Assembly (NCBI GenBank): GCA_014649355.1
Contig: BMSW01000011.1
Coordinates: 1 to 64,000 of the forward strand
From: Streptomyces althioticus
GTDB taxonomy: Bacteria; Actinomycetota; Actinomycetes; Streptomycetales; Streptomycetaceae
Reading direction: 5' to 3'
DNA length: 64,000 nt
A program made the translations under genes and the position numbers. The notes under the pieces were generated by a model. The model was given only the letters and a program-made list of their open reading frames with translations, had not been told where the DNA came from and ran no database searches. Of this stretch, positions 41,196 through 49,645 are shown in pieces; position 1 is the first letter of the stretch; every line of letters begins with the position of its first letter.

Positions 41196-42461
41196 TCAGG
41201 CGATGTGGTCCTCCTCCAGCTCCGCGGCGTGGCGGGCCTGGAAGCGGTCGACGAGGTCCTTCAGGGCGCTCGGGCTCAGCGTCACGCCGTAGGTCGCCTC
41301 GATGTTGTCGCCGAGGACGCGGGGGGTCGGGTAGCTGCCGTCTATCGACTGCCGGAAGACCTGGTAGAAGTCGTCCTCGCCCGGTTCCGTGTCCGGCGCG
41401 GCGCCGCCCTCGCCCAGATCCCGGGTGCGCCCGCCCGGGATCACCGGGATCGGGAAGGTGCCGGTCTCCTCCGGGGCGGGTTCCTGGAGGGGCGGCTCCT
41501 CCTGGTACTGGTCCTCGTACTGCTCCGCCTGGCGCTGCTCGGCCATCCAGCGGGCGTACTCGTCCGGGTCGAACTCCGGGTCGTAGCCGCCGTGGTACTC
41601 CACGGACTGGGGGTCGCGGGCGTGCAGCCAGGGGTTGGACGGCTCCTCGTCCCTGCGTTCGGGCTCGAGTTCCAGGCGCTGCTCGCCGGACGGCACCTGA
41701 ACCTGTGCCGCCGCAGCGGTACGACCGCCCGCAGCCGCGGTCATCTCCGGTGCCGGAGGGATCAGCGCCGGCTCGATGCCCGCCGCCGCCAGGCCCGCCG
41801 GGGCCGTCTCGGCCAGGGGGACGCCGTACTTGGCGAGGCGGAGCGGCATCAGGGACTCGACCGGGGCCTTGCGGCGCCAGGCGCGGCCGAAGCGGGAGCG
41901 CAGACGGGCCTGGTAGACGAGCCGCTCCTGCTCCAGCTTGATCACCTGCTCGTAGGAGCGCAGCTCCCACAGCTTCATGCGCCGCCACAGCAGGAACGTC
42001 GGGACGGGCGACAGCAGCCAGCGGGTGAGCCGCACGCCCTCCATGTGCTTGTCGGCGGTGATGTCGGCGATCCGGCCGATCGCGTGCCGGGCGGCCTCCA
42101 CGGAGACCACGAACAGCACGGGAATCACCCCGTGCATGCCCACACCGAGCGGATCCGGCCAGGCAGCCGCGCCGTTGAAGGCGATCGTGGCCGCCGTCAG
42201 CAGCCACGCCGTCTGCCGCAGCAGCGGGAACGGGATGCGGATCCACGTCAGCAGCAGGTCCAGCGCCAGCAGGACGCAGATGCCGGCGTCGATGCCGATC
42301 GGAAAGACGTAACTGAAGTCGCCGAAGCCCTTCTTCAGGGCCAGCTCACGGACCGCCGCGTACGAACCGGCGAAGCCGATCCCGGCGATGACGACGGCAC
42401 CGGAGACGACCACGCCGATGAGAATTCGGTGCGTCCGTGTCAGCTGAATGGGCGCGGCCAC
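41196..42461 (-). CDS. DUF2637 membrane protein (plasmid-spread-like)
   Basis: A 421-residue protein. Four membrane helices occupy residues 15-150 (ILIGVVVSGAVVIAGIGFAG, VFPIGIDAGICVLLALDLLL, TAWLLTAATIAFNGAAAW, HGVIPVLFVVSVEAARHAIG), the DUF2637 module. A long acidic cytoplasmic tail ends in a winged-helix-like segment (YPTPRVLGDNIEATYGVTLS). DUF2637 proteins accompany conjugation and spread functions (Spd) on actinomycete plasmids, and chromosomal copies are common. The GTG at 42461 has ggagggga upstream. Confidence 0.85.
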   Translation of the reverse strand: MAAPIQLTRTHRILIGVVVSGAVVIAGIGFAGSYAAVRELALKKGFGDFSYVFPIGIDAGICVLLALDLLLTWIRIPFPLLRQTAWLLTAATIAFNGAAAWPDPLGVGMHGVIPVLFVVSVEAARHAIGRIADITADKHMEGVRLTRWLLSPVPTFLLWRRMKLWELRSYEQVIKLEQERLVYQARLRSRFGRAWRRKAPVESLMPLRLAKYGVPLAETAPAGLAAAGIEPALIPPAPEMTAAAGGRTAAAAQVQVPSGEQRLELEPERRDEEPSNPWLHARDPQSVEYHGGYDPEFDPDEYARWMAEQRQAEQYEDQYQEEPPLQEPAPEETGTFPIPVIPGGRTRDLGEGGAAPDTEPGEDDFYQVFRQSIDGSYPTPRVLGDNIEATYGVTLSPSALKDLVDRFQARHAAELEEDHIA

Positions 42462-42549
42462 CCGTACTCCCCTCCCAGTGCGTGTTGTTGCGCGCAACAG
42501 AGTGGCACATGTGTACGGGGAACGGGTGGCCGGTTCCGGTTGGGCGAGG

Positions 42550-43377
42550 TCAGCTCTTGCCGGAGGCGGACGCCGAGGGCGCCTCGGAGGCCGACGCGGA
42601 CGGCCGGCCCGACGCCGGGGCGGACGGTGAACCGCTCGCCGCGGACGGGCCGTTGGCCCGCGTCACGGACAGCACGGCCTCCCGGGCGGCCTTCTTCGCG
42701 TCCGACAGCAGCGCGGCGGCGTCCGGCGTCTTGTCGCCCGCCAGACCCGCGCCGTTGTAGTCGAGGGTGACGACCACGTTCTCCACCCGCGCCACGACCG
42801 TCTGCTGCTTGAAGGTGCCTTCCTTCTTCTTCAGGTCGTAGCGCACCGCGGTCGCCTCGTCGCCGGTGCCGGCCACCGCCTGGGCGTTCAGGCCCTTCGC
42901 GCCCGGCGTCGCCCGGACCTCACGCACCTGCTTGGCGTAGTACTCCTGGGCCAGCTTCTCGCCCGGGCCGCGCGTGGTGTCCGACTCGAAACGCAGCAGC
43001 GACACGTTCAGCCAGCGGAACTGCGAGCCCTTGACGCCGTTGTTGTCCAGGCTGCTCCAGGAGCAGCTGGCCCGCGACGCCACGTCGTCCGAGCTGCCCT
43101 CCTTGCCGGACTTGGCCTTGGGCGCCAGGTCCTTGAGGGTCTTCTTGCTCAGTACCCCGCACGCCTCGGGCAGCGTCCGGTACGCCGCCGCCTGCACCGT
43201 CGGCGACGGGCTCGCCGACGCCGAGGCGCTCGCCGCCTTGTCGCCGCCGTCGTCCGATCCGGAATCCGAGGAGCAGCCGGTGGCGACCAGCATCACGGGG
43301 ACGGCTGCCGCGCAGACAAGGACGCGGGTCAGGCGCTTGGCTCGCTCGGGCTGCTCTCGCTGTGCTCGTCGCTGCAT
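42550..43377 (-). CDS. DUF3558-like lipoprotein (paralogue A)
   Basis: A 275-residue lipoprotein. Lys/Arg-rich n-region, hydrophobic VLVCAAAVPVMLVATGC with lipobox cysteine at about 35, a Ser/Ala linker, then a domain starting LPEACGVLSKKTLKDLAP with a second cysteine (SRASCSWSS), and an Ala/Ser-rich C-terminal tail. The LPxxCGVL pattern resembles DUF3558 lipoproteins of actinobacteria. It is paralogous to the next gene. ATG 43377 is chosen; ATG 43392 is also in frame. Confidence 0.8.
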   Translation of the reverse strand: MQRRAQREQPERAKRLTRVLVCAAAVPVMLVATGCSSDSGSDDGGDKAASASASASPSPTVQAAAYRTLPEACGVLSKKTLKDLAPKAKSGKEGSSDDVASRASCSWSSLDNNGVKGSQFRWLNVSLLRFESDTTRGPGEKLAQEYYAKQVREVRATPGAKGLNAQAVAGTGDEATAVRYDLKKKEGTFKQQTVVARVENVVVTLDYNGAGLAGDKTPDAAALLSDAKKAAREAVLSVTRANGPSAASGSPSAPASGRPSASASEAPSASASGKS

Positions 43378-43510
43378 GGTTCCTTCACTCATGACGCTCG
43401 TGTTCCCTGCGGTCGGAACGGTGTCCGAGGGGTCACGGTACGCGCCCTGTCACCCGTACGGCCGTACTTCGCGGGCCTCGCGGAGAGCGTGAAGGGGCGG
43501 TGAACGACGG

Positions 43511-44344
43511 TCAGCCGCCGAGCGAGTCGGACAGCTCGGCGGCCAGTTTCCGGGCCCTGTCCTGCATTTCCTTGCTGTCCGGGACCGCTCCGACGGTCAC
43601 CGGCTGCTCCGCGTACTCGATGGTCACGATGACGTTGGACGTGCGGAACGCCACAGTGACGGTGCGCTCCTGGACGGTCGATCCGGAGCTGCTGAGCGCG
43701 TCGTCGAGGAACGCCTCGTCGCCCAGGTCCTCCAGGACCCGCGGCTGGAGCTCGGACGGGGCGACGGAGGGCGACCCGGTCGCCGAGGGCGCCGAGGGCG
43801 AACCGGACGCCGCCGCCGACCCGCTCGGGTGCGCCGGGCCGGTGCTCGCGCCGGAGCCGGTCGGGGAGGGGGAGCCGGAGCCCGTCACCGTCGGCACGGG
43901 CAGCTGCGCCGCCGTCCGCCTGCGCGCGAACAGCTCCTCGGCCTGGGCGTCGTCGCTGACCGCGTTGTCGTAGGAGACGACCCGTTCCAAGTCGACCAGC
44001 AGCCGGTCGGTCGCCGCGAGCGACTCCACCTTCCAGCGGCAGCCCACCTTGCGGTCGGTGTCGTAGGTGAGCGTCGCCTCGCCCGCGTACGCCTTCTCCC
44101 GCTGCTGCTGGTCCGTCAACTCCGTGAGCCCGGGCAGCAGTTCCTCCAGCGTACGGTCGCCGACCACGCCGCACGGCTCGGGAAGGGTGGCGTACCGGCC
44201 GGGCTGGGCCGCCTGGGTCGCCGTGCCGGCGCTGCCCGGGTTGGAGTCGTCCGCCTGTCCGCCGCTGTCCGGGCTGCCGGTGCAGCCGGCCAGTACGGCC
44301 GCGAGGAGTGCGGCGACGCCGGGTCCGTACGCCTTCCGCTGCAC
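43511..44344 (-). CDS. DUF3558-like lipoprotein (paralogue B)
   Basis: A 277-residue lipoprotein. A short signal peptide ends in AVLAGC (Cys 21). The domain begins LPEPCGVVGDRTLEELLPG with a second conserved Cys in VGCRWKVESL, and a Ser/Pro/Gly-rich central insert splits the domain. The overall plan is the same as the downstream paralogue (42550), so the pair arose by tandem duplication. The GTG at 44344 has gagagga upstream. Confidence 0.82.
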   Translation of the reverse strand: MQRKAYGPGVAALLAAVLAGCTGSPDSGGQADDSNPGSAGTATQAAQPGRYATLPEPCGVVGDRTLEELLPGLTELTDQQQREKAYAGEATLTYDTDRKVGCRWKVESLAATDRLLVDLERVVSYDNAVSDDAQAEELFARRRTAAQLPVPTVTGSGSPSPTGSGASTGPAHPSGSAAASGSPSAPSATGSPSVAPSELQPRVLEDLGDEAFLDDALSSSGSTVQERTVTVAFRTSNVIVTIEYAEQPVTVGAVPDSKEMQDRARKLAAELSDSLGG

Positions 44345-44560
44345 GGTCCAGGTCCTCTCGACGGTGGATGCGGGCCGCTGCCCGCCGGGTCCTTCCAGTG
44401 TCCCCGCTGGTTATTCGCTTGCCGCAGGGGGGAGCCGTTCGCAGACAATGTGTATCGCACGCACTGCCGCGGACGCCGGTCCGGTATCCCTTTTCATCGA
44501 CCTTGGCGCCGGTTTTGCGTTATGAGACTTCTGTTGTGTTACCGGGGGAATGAGGACGTC

Positions 44561-45754
44561 ATGTCGTACGTGGAACTGCCGGGCGCGAAGGTGCCGATCC
44601 GCATGTGGACGGACCCGGCGACGGTGGAGGAGGGCGCGCTCCAGCAGCTGCGCAACGTCGCCACCCTGCCGTGGATCGAGGGCCTGGCCGTCATGCCGGA
44701 CGTCCACTACGGCAAGGGCGCGACGGTCGGTTCGGTCATCGCGATGCGGGGCGCGGTGTGCCCGGCGGCGGTGGGCGTGGACATCGGCTGCGGCATGTCC
44801 GCGGTGAAGACGTCCCTGACGGCGAACGACCTGCCCGGCGACCTGTCCCGGCTGCGCTCGAAGATCGAGCAGGCGATTCCGGTGGGCCGCGGCATGCACG
44901 ACGACCCGGTGGACCCCGGCCGGCTGCACGGCTTCGCGACGGGCGGCTGGGACGACTTCTGGACCCGCTTCGACGGGGTCGCGGACGCGGTGAAGTTCCG
45001 CGAGGAGCGGGCGACGAAGCAGATGGGGACGCTCGGGTCCGGGAATCACTTCGTCGAGGTGTGCACCGATACCGAGGGTTCCGTCTGGCTGATGCTGCAC
45101 TCCGGATCGCGCAACATCGGCAAGGAACTGGCCGAGCACCACATCGGCATCGCGCAGAAGCTTCCGCACAACCAGAACCTGGTCGACCGCGACCTCGCCG
45201 TCTTCGTCGCGGACACCCCGCAGATGGCGGCGTACCGCAACGACCTGTTCTGGGCGCAGGAGTACGCCAAGTACAACCGCACGATCATGATGGCGCTCCT
45301 CAAGGACGTGGTCCGCAAGGAGTTCAAGAAGGCGAAGCCCACCTTCGAGCAGGAGATCAGCGCGCACCACAACTACGTGGCCGAGGAGCGCTACGAGGGC
45401 GTGGACCTGCTCGTCACCCGCAAGGGCGCGATCCGCGCGGGGTCCGGCGAGTACGGGATCATCCCGGGCTCGATGGGCACCGGTTCGTACATCGTGAAGG
45501 GGCTGGGGAACGCGGCGTCCTTCAACTCCGCGTCGCACGGCGCCGGCCGGCGGATGAGCCGGAACGCGGCCAAGCGGCGCTTCACGGCGAAGGACCTGGC
45601 CGAGCAGACCCAGGGCGTGGAGTGCCGCAAGGACTCCGGCGTCGTGGACGAGATCCCGAGCGCCTACAAGCCGATCGAGCAGGTCATCGACCAGCAGCGG
45701 GACCTCGTCGAGGTCGTGGCGAAGCTGAAGCAGGTCGTCTGCGTCAAGGGCTGA
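44561..45754 (+). CDS. rtcB: RtcB-family RNA ligase
   Basis: A 397-residue RtcB ligase, joining 2',3'-cyclic-phosphate or 3'-phosphate RNA ends to 5'-OH ends with GTP and Mn2+. Conserved blocks: MPDVHYGKGATVGSVI, VGVDIGCGM (Mn2+ ligands), GSGNHFVEV, LHSGSRNIG, HHNYVAEE, and SHGAGRRMSRNAAKR with the guanylylated histidine near 330. All key residues are present. There is no adjacent rtcA, rtcR or tRNA-splicing partner. The ATG at 44561 has tgagga upstream. Confidence 0.95.
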   Translation: MSYVELPGAKVPIRMWTDPATVEEGALQQLRNVATLPWIEGLAVMPDVHYGKGATVGSVIAMRGAVCPAAVGVDIGCGMSAVKTSLTANDLPGDLSRLRSKIEQAIPVGRGMHDDPVDPGRLHGFATGGWDDFWTRFDGVADAVKFREERATKQMGTLGSGNHFVEVCTDTEGSVWLMLHSGSRNIGKELAEHHIGIAQKLPHNQNLVDRDLAVFVADTPQMAAYRNDLFWAQEYAKYNRTIMMALLKDVVRKEFKKAKPTFEQEISAHHNYVAEERYEGVDLLVTRKGAIRAGSGEYGIIPGSMGTGSYIVKGLGNAASFNSASHGAGRRMSRNAAKRRFTAKDLAEQTQGVECRKDSGVVDEIPSAYKPIEQVIDQQRDLVEVVAKLKQVVCVKG

Positions 45755-45761
45755 GCGCGCG

Positions 45762-45789
45762 CCGCGTGCGGGGTCACCTCCGCACGCGG
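45762..45789. terminator. Terminator between convergent rtcB and DHFR-like gene
   Basis: Perfect 10-bp stem ccgcgtgcgg / ccgcacgcgg. The stop codon of the minus-strand gene lies in the loop, so the structure overlaps its 3' end. Confidence 0.65.
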
Positions 45790-46337
45790 TGCCGCATGTA
45801 CACCGTCTGCGAGGCGAGGACGCGGGTCTCCACCAGGTCCAGGTGGACGCGGTGCTCGTCGTGGGGGAAGTAGCGGGTGCCGCCGCCGACCAGGACCGGG
45901 TGGACGACCGTGCGGTACTCGTCGATCAGGTCCGCCGCGGCCGCCTCGGCGGCGAGTGCCGCGCCGCCGATCGCGATCTCGCCCGCGCCCGGCTCCTTCC
46001 GCAGCCGCGCGATCTCCTCGGCGACGCTGCCGGTGGCCAGGCGGGCGTTGCCGCGCACCTCCGTCAGCGTGCGGGAGAAGACCACCTTGGGCAGGGGGTT
46101 CCACACCTCGGTCCACTCGCGCTCCGCGTCACCGAGCGACGGGTCGTCGGCCGCGGTCTCCCAGTAGAGCATCGTCTCGTAGAGCCGCCGGCCGAGCAGA
46201 TGGGCGCCGAGCTCGCGGGTCTCGTCGATCCAGAAGCGGAAGACCTCCGGGTCCGGCGCCGACCAGTCGAGGCCGCCGTCCGGCCCGGTGATGTAGCCGT
46301 CGAGCGAGATGCCCATCGCGTAGGTCACGTCGCGCAT
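45774..46337 (-). CDS. Dihydrofolate reductase-family protein (RibD C-terminal-like)
   Basis: A 187-residue protein of the RibD_C/DHFR superfamily: MGISLDGYITGPDGGLDW at the N-terminus, LLGRRLYETMLYW, VVFSRTLTEV, and the Gly-rich dinucleotide segment IAIGGAALAAEAA. It likely binds NADPH; its substrate is unknown, and it is not a true folate DHFR. The ATG at 46337 gives the family length. Confidence 0.88.
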   Translation of the reverse strand: MRDVTYAMGISLDGYITGPDGGLDWSAPDPEVFRFWIDETRELGAHLLGRRLYETMLYWETAADDPSLGDAEREWTEVWNPLPKVVFSRTLTEVRGNARLATGSVAEEIARLRKEPGAGEIAIGGAALAAEAAAADLIDEYRTVVHPVLVGGGTRYFPHDEHRVHLDLVETRVLASQTVYMRHRVRR

Positions 46338-46386
46338 GGCCGGTCCTCCTGGGTGTCGGGGTCCCCCGTACCCGTACAGGATGGCC

Positions 46387-46575
46387 CTACTTGGCGTGCC
46401 GCACCGCGTAGATCATCACGAACGCCACGATGTGGATGCCGAAGAGGAAGTAGCCGAGGTACAGCCAGACGTAGCGCTCGCGCTTCTTCTCCAGGGCGAG
46501 GCGGCGCCGCTCGCCGTCGGTGGTCCCGCCGCCGTCCGGGGCGGCGCCCTCGGTCGTCCCGCCGTCCGTCGTCAC
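46387..46575 (-). CDS. Small single-pass membrane protein
   Basis: A 62-residue protein with a charged N-terminal half (ERRRLALEKKRER) and one C-terminal membrane helix (WLYLGYFLFGIHIVAFVMIY). I do not recognise a family. The GTG at 46575 overlaps the stop of the SDR gene by four bases (GTGA), so it is translationally coupled to that dehydrogenase. Confidence 0.75.
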   Translation of the reverse strand: MTTDGGTTEGAAPDGGGTTDGERRRLALEKKRERYVWLYLGYFLFGIHIVAFVMIYAVRHAK

Positions 46576-47351
46576 CGTGCCTCCCGGTGCACCTTGGTGT
46601 TGGACGCCTGGGCGCGCGGGCGGACGACGAGCAGGTCGATGTTGACGTGCGGCGGCCGGGTCACGGCCCAGGTGACGGTGTCGGCCACGTCGTCCGCGGT
46701 GAGGGGCTCGGCGACGCCCTCGTAGACCTTGGCCGCCTTGTCCGCGTCGCCGCCGAACCGGGTCAGGGCGAACTCCTCCGTCTTCACCATCCCGGGCGCG
46801 ATCTCGATCACCCGCACCGGGCGGCCGACGATCTCCAGGCGCAGGGTCTCGGCGAGGACGTGCTCGGCGTGCTTGGCGGCCACGTAGCCCGCGCCGCCCT
46901 CGTAGGTGGCGTGCCCGGCGGTGGAGGAGACCACCACGACCGTGCCGTCGCCGCTCGCGTCCAGCTTGGGCAGCAGGGCCTGGGTGAGGTTGAGGGTGCC
47001 GATGACGTTGGTCTCGTACATCGTGCGCCAGTCCTGCGGGTCGCCGGTGGCGACCGGGTCCGCGCCGAGCGCGCCGCCCGCGTTGTTGACCAGCACGCCG
47101 ACGGTGCGGAACGCGGTGGCGAACTCGTCGACGGCGGCGCGGTCGGTGACGTCGAGGGGGTACGCCGTCGCGGAGTGCCCGGCCGCGGTCAGCTCCTCGG
47201 CGAGCGCCTCGATGCGGTCCTTGCGGCGGGCGGTGAGGACGACGCGGTAGCCGGCCTCGGCGAGCCTGCGGGCCGTGGCGGCGCCGATTCCGCTGCTCGC
47301 GCCCGTGACGACGGCGATACGGGACGCGGCGGGCGGTACGGCGGTGGCCAT
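46572..47351 (-). CDS. Short-chain dehydrogenase/reductase
   Basis: A 259-residue classical SDR: nucleotide-binding TGASSGIGAATARRL near residue 16, NNAGGALGADP near 92, catalytic Ser in VVVVSSTAGHATYEG, and Tyr-Lys in GYVAAKHAEHVL near 160. The pattern is similar to YdfG-type serine 3-dehydrogenase/3-hydroxy acid dehydrogenases. The ATG at 47351 has gaggag six bases upstream; the longer 14-codon extension is rejected. Confidence 0.9.
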   Translation of the reverse strand: MATAVPPAASRIAVVTGASSGIGAATARRLAEAGYRVVLTARRKDRIEALAEELTAAGHSATAYPLDVTDRAAVDEFATAFRTVGVLVNNAGGALGADPVATGDPQDWRTMYETNVIGTLNLTQALLPKLDASGDGTVVVVSSTAGHATYEGGAGYVAAKHAEHVLAETLRLEIVGRPVRVIEIAPGMVKTEEFALTRFGGDADKAAKVYEGVAEPLTADDVADTVTWAVTRPPHVNIDLLVVRPRAQASNTKVHREAR

Positions 47352-47438
47352 GAGCTGCTCCTCGGGCGGTCGGGGGCCGTGCCCGGCCAGCATAAGCGGC
47401 GGTGCGAAGGGGGCCGGCGGGCCCTCGGGCGGCGCTCG

Positions 47439-47774
47439 TCAGCCGTTCCGCGGGGCCCACATGATGACCGCCATGCCGGCCAGGCACACCAGCGCGCCGG
47501 TGATGTCCCAGCGGTCCGGGCGGTAGCCGTCGGCGACCACGCCCCACAGGATCGAGCCGGCGACGAAGATCCCGCCGTACGCGGCGAGCACCCGGCCGAA
47601 GTGGGCGTCGGGCTGGAAGGTGGCGACGAAGCCGTACGCGCCGAGGGCGAGGACGCCGCCGGCCGCCCACATCCAGCCGCGGTGTTCGCGCACGCCCTGC
47701 CAGACCAGCCAGGCGCCGCCGATTTCGAGGATCGCGGCGAGGACGAACAGGGCGGCGGAGCGGAGGATCAGCAT
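47439..47774 (-). CDS. YnfA/UPF0060 membrane protein
   Basis: A 111-residue protein of four membrane helices, UPF0060 family: LFVLAAILEIGGAWLVWQ, GWMWAAGGVLALGAYGFVAT, FGRVLAAYGGIFVAGSILWG and ITGALVCLAGMAVIMWAPR. Relatives resemble small multidrug-resistance transporters. Divergent from the MarR gene. Confidence 0.93.
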   Translation of the reverse strand: MLILRSAALFVLAAILEIGGAWLVWQGVREHRGWMWAAGGVLALGAYGFVATFQPDAHFGRVLAAYGGIFVAGSILWGVVADGYRPDRWDITGALVCLAGMAVIMWAPRNG

Positions 47775-47853
47775 GGCGGCAGCTTCGCACGGGCCGCCCG
47801 CGTCACCTGTTGGAGGGCGCCTGCGCCGGTGCGGTGCGAGGGATACATGCCCC

Positions 47854-48471
47854 GTGACGGACGCAGCGGACGGACGGACCGGGGACATGGCGACGACGGC
47901 GGGGCGGCCCGGGGAGCGGAGGGCGGCGGGGCCGCCGGGCTCGCCGGGGTCGCCGGGGGAGAGGCGGGCGCGGCTGACGGCGGAGCTGGCGGTGGTGGCC
48001 CGGCGGTACATGGCGTCGTACGCGCTGCTGAACCAGGCGCTCGCCGACCGGCTCGGCCTGCACCCGACCGATCTGCAGTGTCTGAACCTGCTCACCCTGG
48101 AGCCCGGCCCGGTGACGACCGGGTGGATCGCGGAGCTGACGGGGCTGACCACCGGCTCGGCGACGCGGCTGGTGGACCGGCTGGAGCGGGCCGGGTACGT
48201 GGTGCGGGCGCGGGACGCGGGCGACCGGCGGCTGGTGCTGGTCGCGCCGGTGCCGGAGCGGGTCGCCGAGGTGGCGCGGGTGTGGGAGCGGGTCGGCAGC
48301 GGCTGGTTCGCGCTCTTCGACGACCTGGACGACCGTGAGCTGGCCCTGTTCGTCGAGCACATGCGGCGCACCACGGAGTACGGGGCCGAGCAGGCGGCCC
48401 GGCTGCGGGCGGGGGAGCCGATGCCGGTGGGGGCGGGGGGTCGGGAGGCCGTGTCGGGGCAGACGGAATAG
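47854..48471 (+). CDS. MarR-family regulator
   Basis: A 205-residue winged-helix regulator. A Gly/Pro-rich N-terminal extension (1-40) precedes the MarR fold: LHPTDLQCLNLLTLEPGPVT, IAELTGLTTGSATRLVDRLE (recognition helix), and the wing RDAGDRRLVLVAPV. It may control the LLM-FMN reductase operon 64 bp downstream or the divergent ynfA gene. GTG 47854 is chosen; ATG 47887 is an in-frame alternative that removes 11 residues. Confidence 0.88.
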   Translation: MTDAADGRTGDMATTAGRPGERRAAGPPGSPGSPGERRARLTAELAVVARRYMASYALLNQALADRLGLHPTDLQCLNLLTLEPGPVTTGWIAELTGLTTGSATRLVDRLERAGYVVRARDAGDRRLVLVAPVPERVAEVARVWERVGSGWFALFDDLDDRELALFVEHMRRTTEYGAEQAARLRAGEPMPVGAGGREAVSGQTE

Positions 48472-48497
48472 GAGGAGGCCGGGCGCCGTTCCAGGGG

Positions 48498-48520
48498 TAT
48501 AGTTGAACCATAAACAACCT
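48498..48520 (+). promoter_or_regulatory. Candidate promoter -10 and operator before the LLM gene
   Basis: TATAGT at 48498-48503 is a good -10 hexamer in an otherwise GC-rich gap. It overlaps the inverted repeat GTTG-N9-CAAC (48502-48518), the kind of half-site used by MarR regulators. The adjacent MarR gene makes it a plausible operator. Confidence 0.45.
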
Positions 48521-48535
48521 GGAGGGTGAGCGGCC

Positions 48536-49645
48536 ATGCAGTTCGGGATCTTCAGCGTCGGGGACGTCACCCCCGACCCGACGACGGGGCGTACGCCGAC
48601 CGAGCGCGAGCGGATCAAGGCCATGGTCGCCATCGCGCTGAAGGCCGAAGAGGTCGGCCTGGACGTGTTCGCGACCGGCGAGCACCACAACCCGCCGTTC
48701 GTGCCGTCCTCGCCGACGACCATGCTCGGCTACATCGCGGCCCGCACCGAGCGGCTGCTGCTGTCCACCTCCACCACGCTGATCACCACCAACGACCCGG
48801 TGAAGATCGCCGAGGACTACGCGATGCTGCAGCACCTGGCCGACGGCCGGGTGGACCTGATGATGGGGCGCGGCAACACCGGCCCGGTCTACCCCTGGTT
48901 CGGGCAGGACATCCGGCAGGGCATCAACCTCGCGATCGAGAACTACGCCCTGCTGCACCGGCTGTGGCGGGAGGACGTCGTCGACTGGGAGGGACGCTTC
49001 CGCAGCCCGCTGCAGAGCTTCACCTCCACGCCCCGCCCGCTGGACGGCGTGCCGCCGTTCGTCTGGCACGGGTCCATCCGCTCGCCGGAGATCGCCGAAC
49101 AGGCCGCGTACTACGGCGACGGCTTCTTCCACAACAACATCTTCTGGCCGGCCGACCACACCAAGCGGATGGTCGAGCTGTACCGGAGCCGGTACGCCCA
49201 CTACGGGCACGGCACCCCCGAGCAGGCGATCGTCGGGCTCGGCGGGCAGGTGTTCATGCGGAAGAACTCGCAGGACGCGGTGCGGGAGTTCCGGCCGTAC
49301 TTCGACGTCGCGCCGGTGTACGGGCACGGGCCCTCGCTGGAGGAGTTCACCGCGCAGACCCCGCTGACCGTGGGCTCCCCGCAGCAGGTGATCGAGAAGA
49401 CGCTGTCCTTCCGCGACTACGCCGGCGACTACCAGCGCCAGCTGTTCCTGATGGACCACGCCGGGCTGCCGCTGAAGACCGTGCTGGAGCAGCTCGACCT
49501 GCTCGGTGAGGAGGTCGTGCCGGTGCTGCGGAAGGAGTTCGCGAAGAACCGTCCGGCCGACGTGCCGGAGGCGCCCACGCACGCCTCGCTGCTGGGCGCC
49601 GCGCGGAAGGGCGCCGACGCCGGCCGGGAAGGGGCGCGGACATGA
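48536..49645 (+). CDS. LLM-class flavin-dependent monooxygenase
   Basis: A 369-residue luciferase-like TIM-barrel oxidoreductase: MQFGIFSVGDVTPD start, LDVFATGEHHNPPFVPSSP, LLLSTSTTLITTNDPVKIAE, VDLMMGRGNTGPVYPWFG. It is probably FMNH2-dependent, supplied by the FMN reductase encoded immediately downstream with a four-base overlap. The substrate is unknown (alkanesulfonate, aldehyde or aromatic types are all possible). The ATG at 48536 has ggaggg upstream. Confidence 0.92.
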   Translation: MQFGIFSVGDVTPDPTTGRTPTERERIKAMVAIALKAEEVGLDVFATGEHHNPPFVPSSPTTMLGYIAARTERLLLSTSTTLITTNDPVKIAEDYAMLQHLADGRVDLMMGRGNTGPVYPWFGQDIRQGINLAIENYALLHRLWREDVVDWEGRFRSPLQSFTSTPRPLDGVPPFVWHGSIRSPEIAEQAAYYGDGFFHNNIFWPADHTKRMVELYRSRYAHYGHGTPEQAIVGLGGQVFMRKNSQDAVREFRPYFDVAPVYGHGPSLEEFTAQTPLTVGSPQQVIEKTLSFRDYAGDYQRQLFLMDHAGLPLKTVLEQLDLLGEEVVPVLRKEFAKNRPADVPEAPTHASLLGAARKGADAGREGART

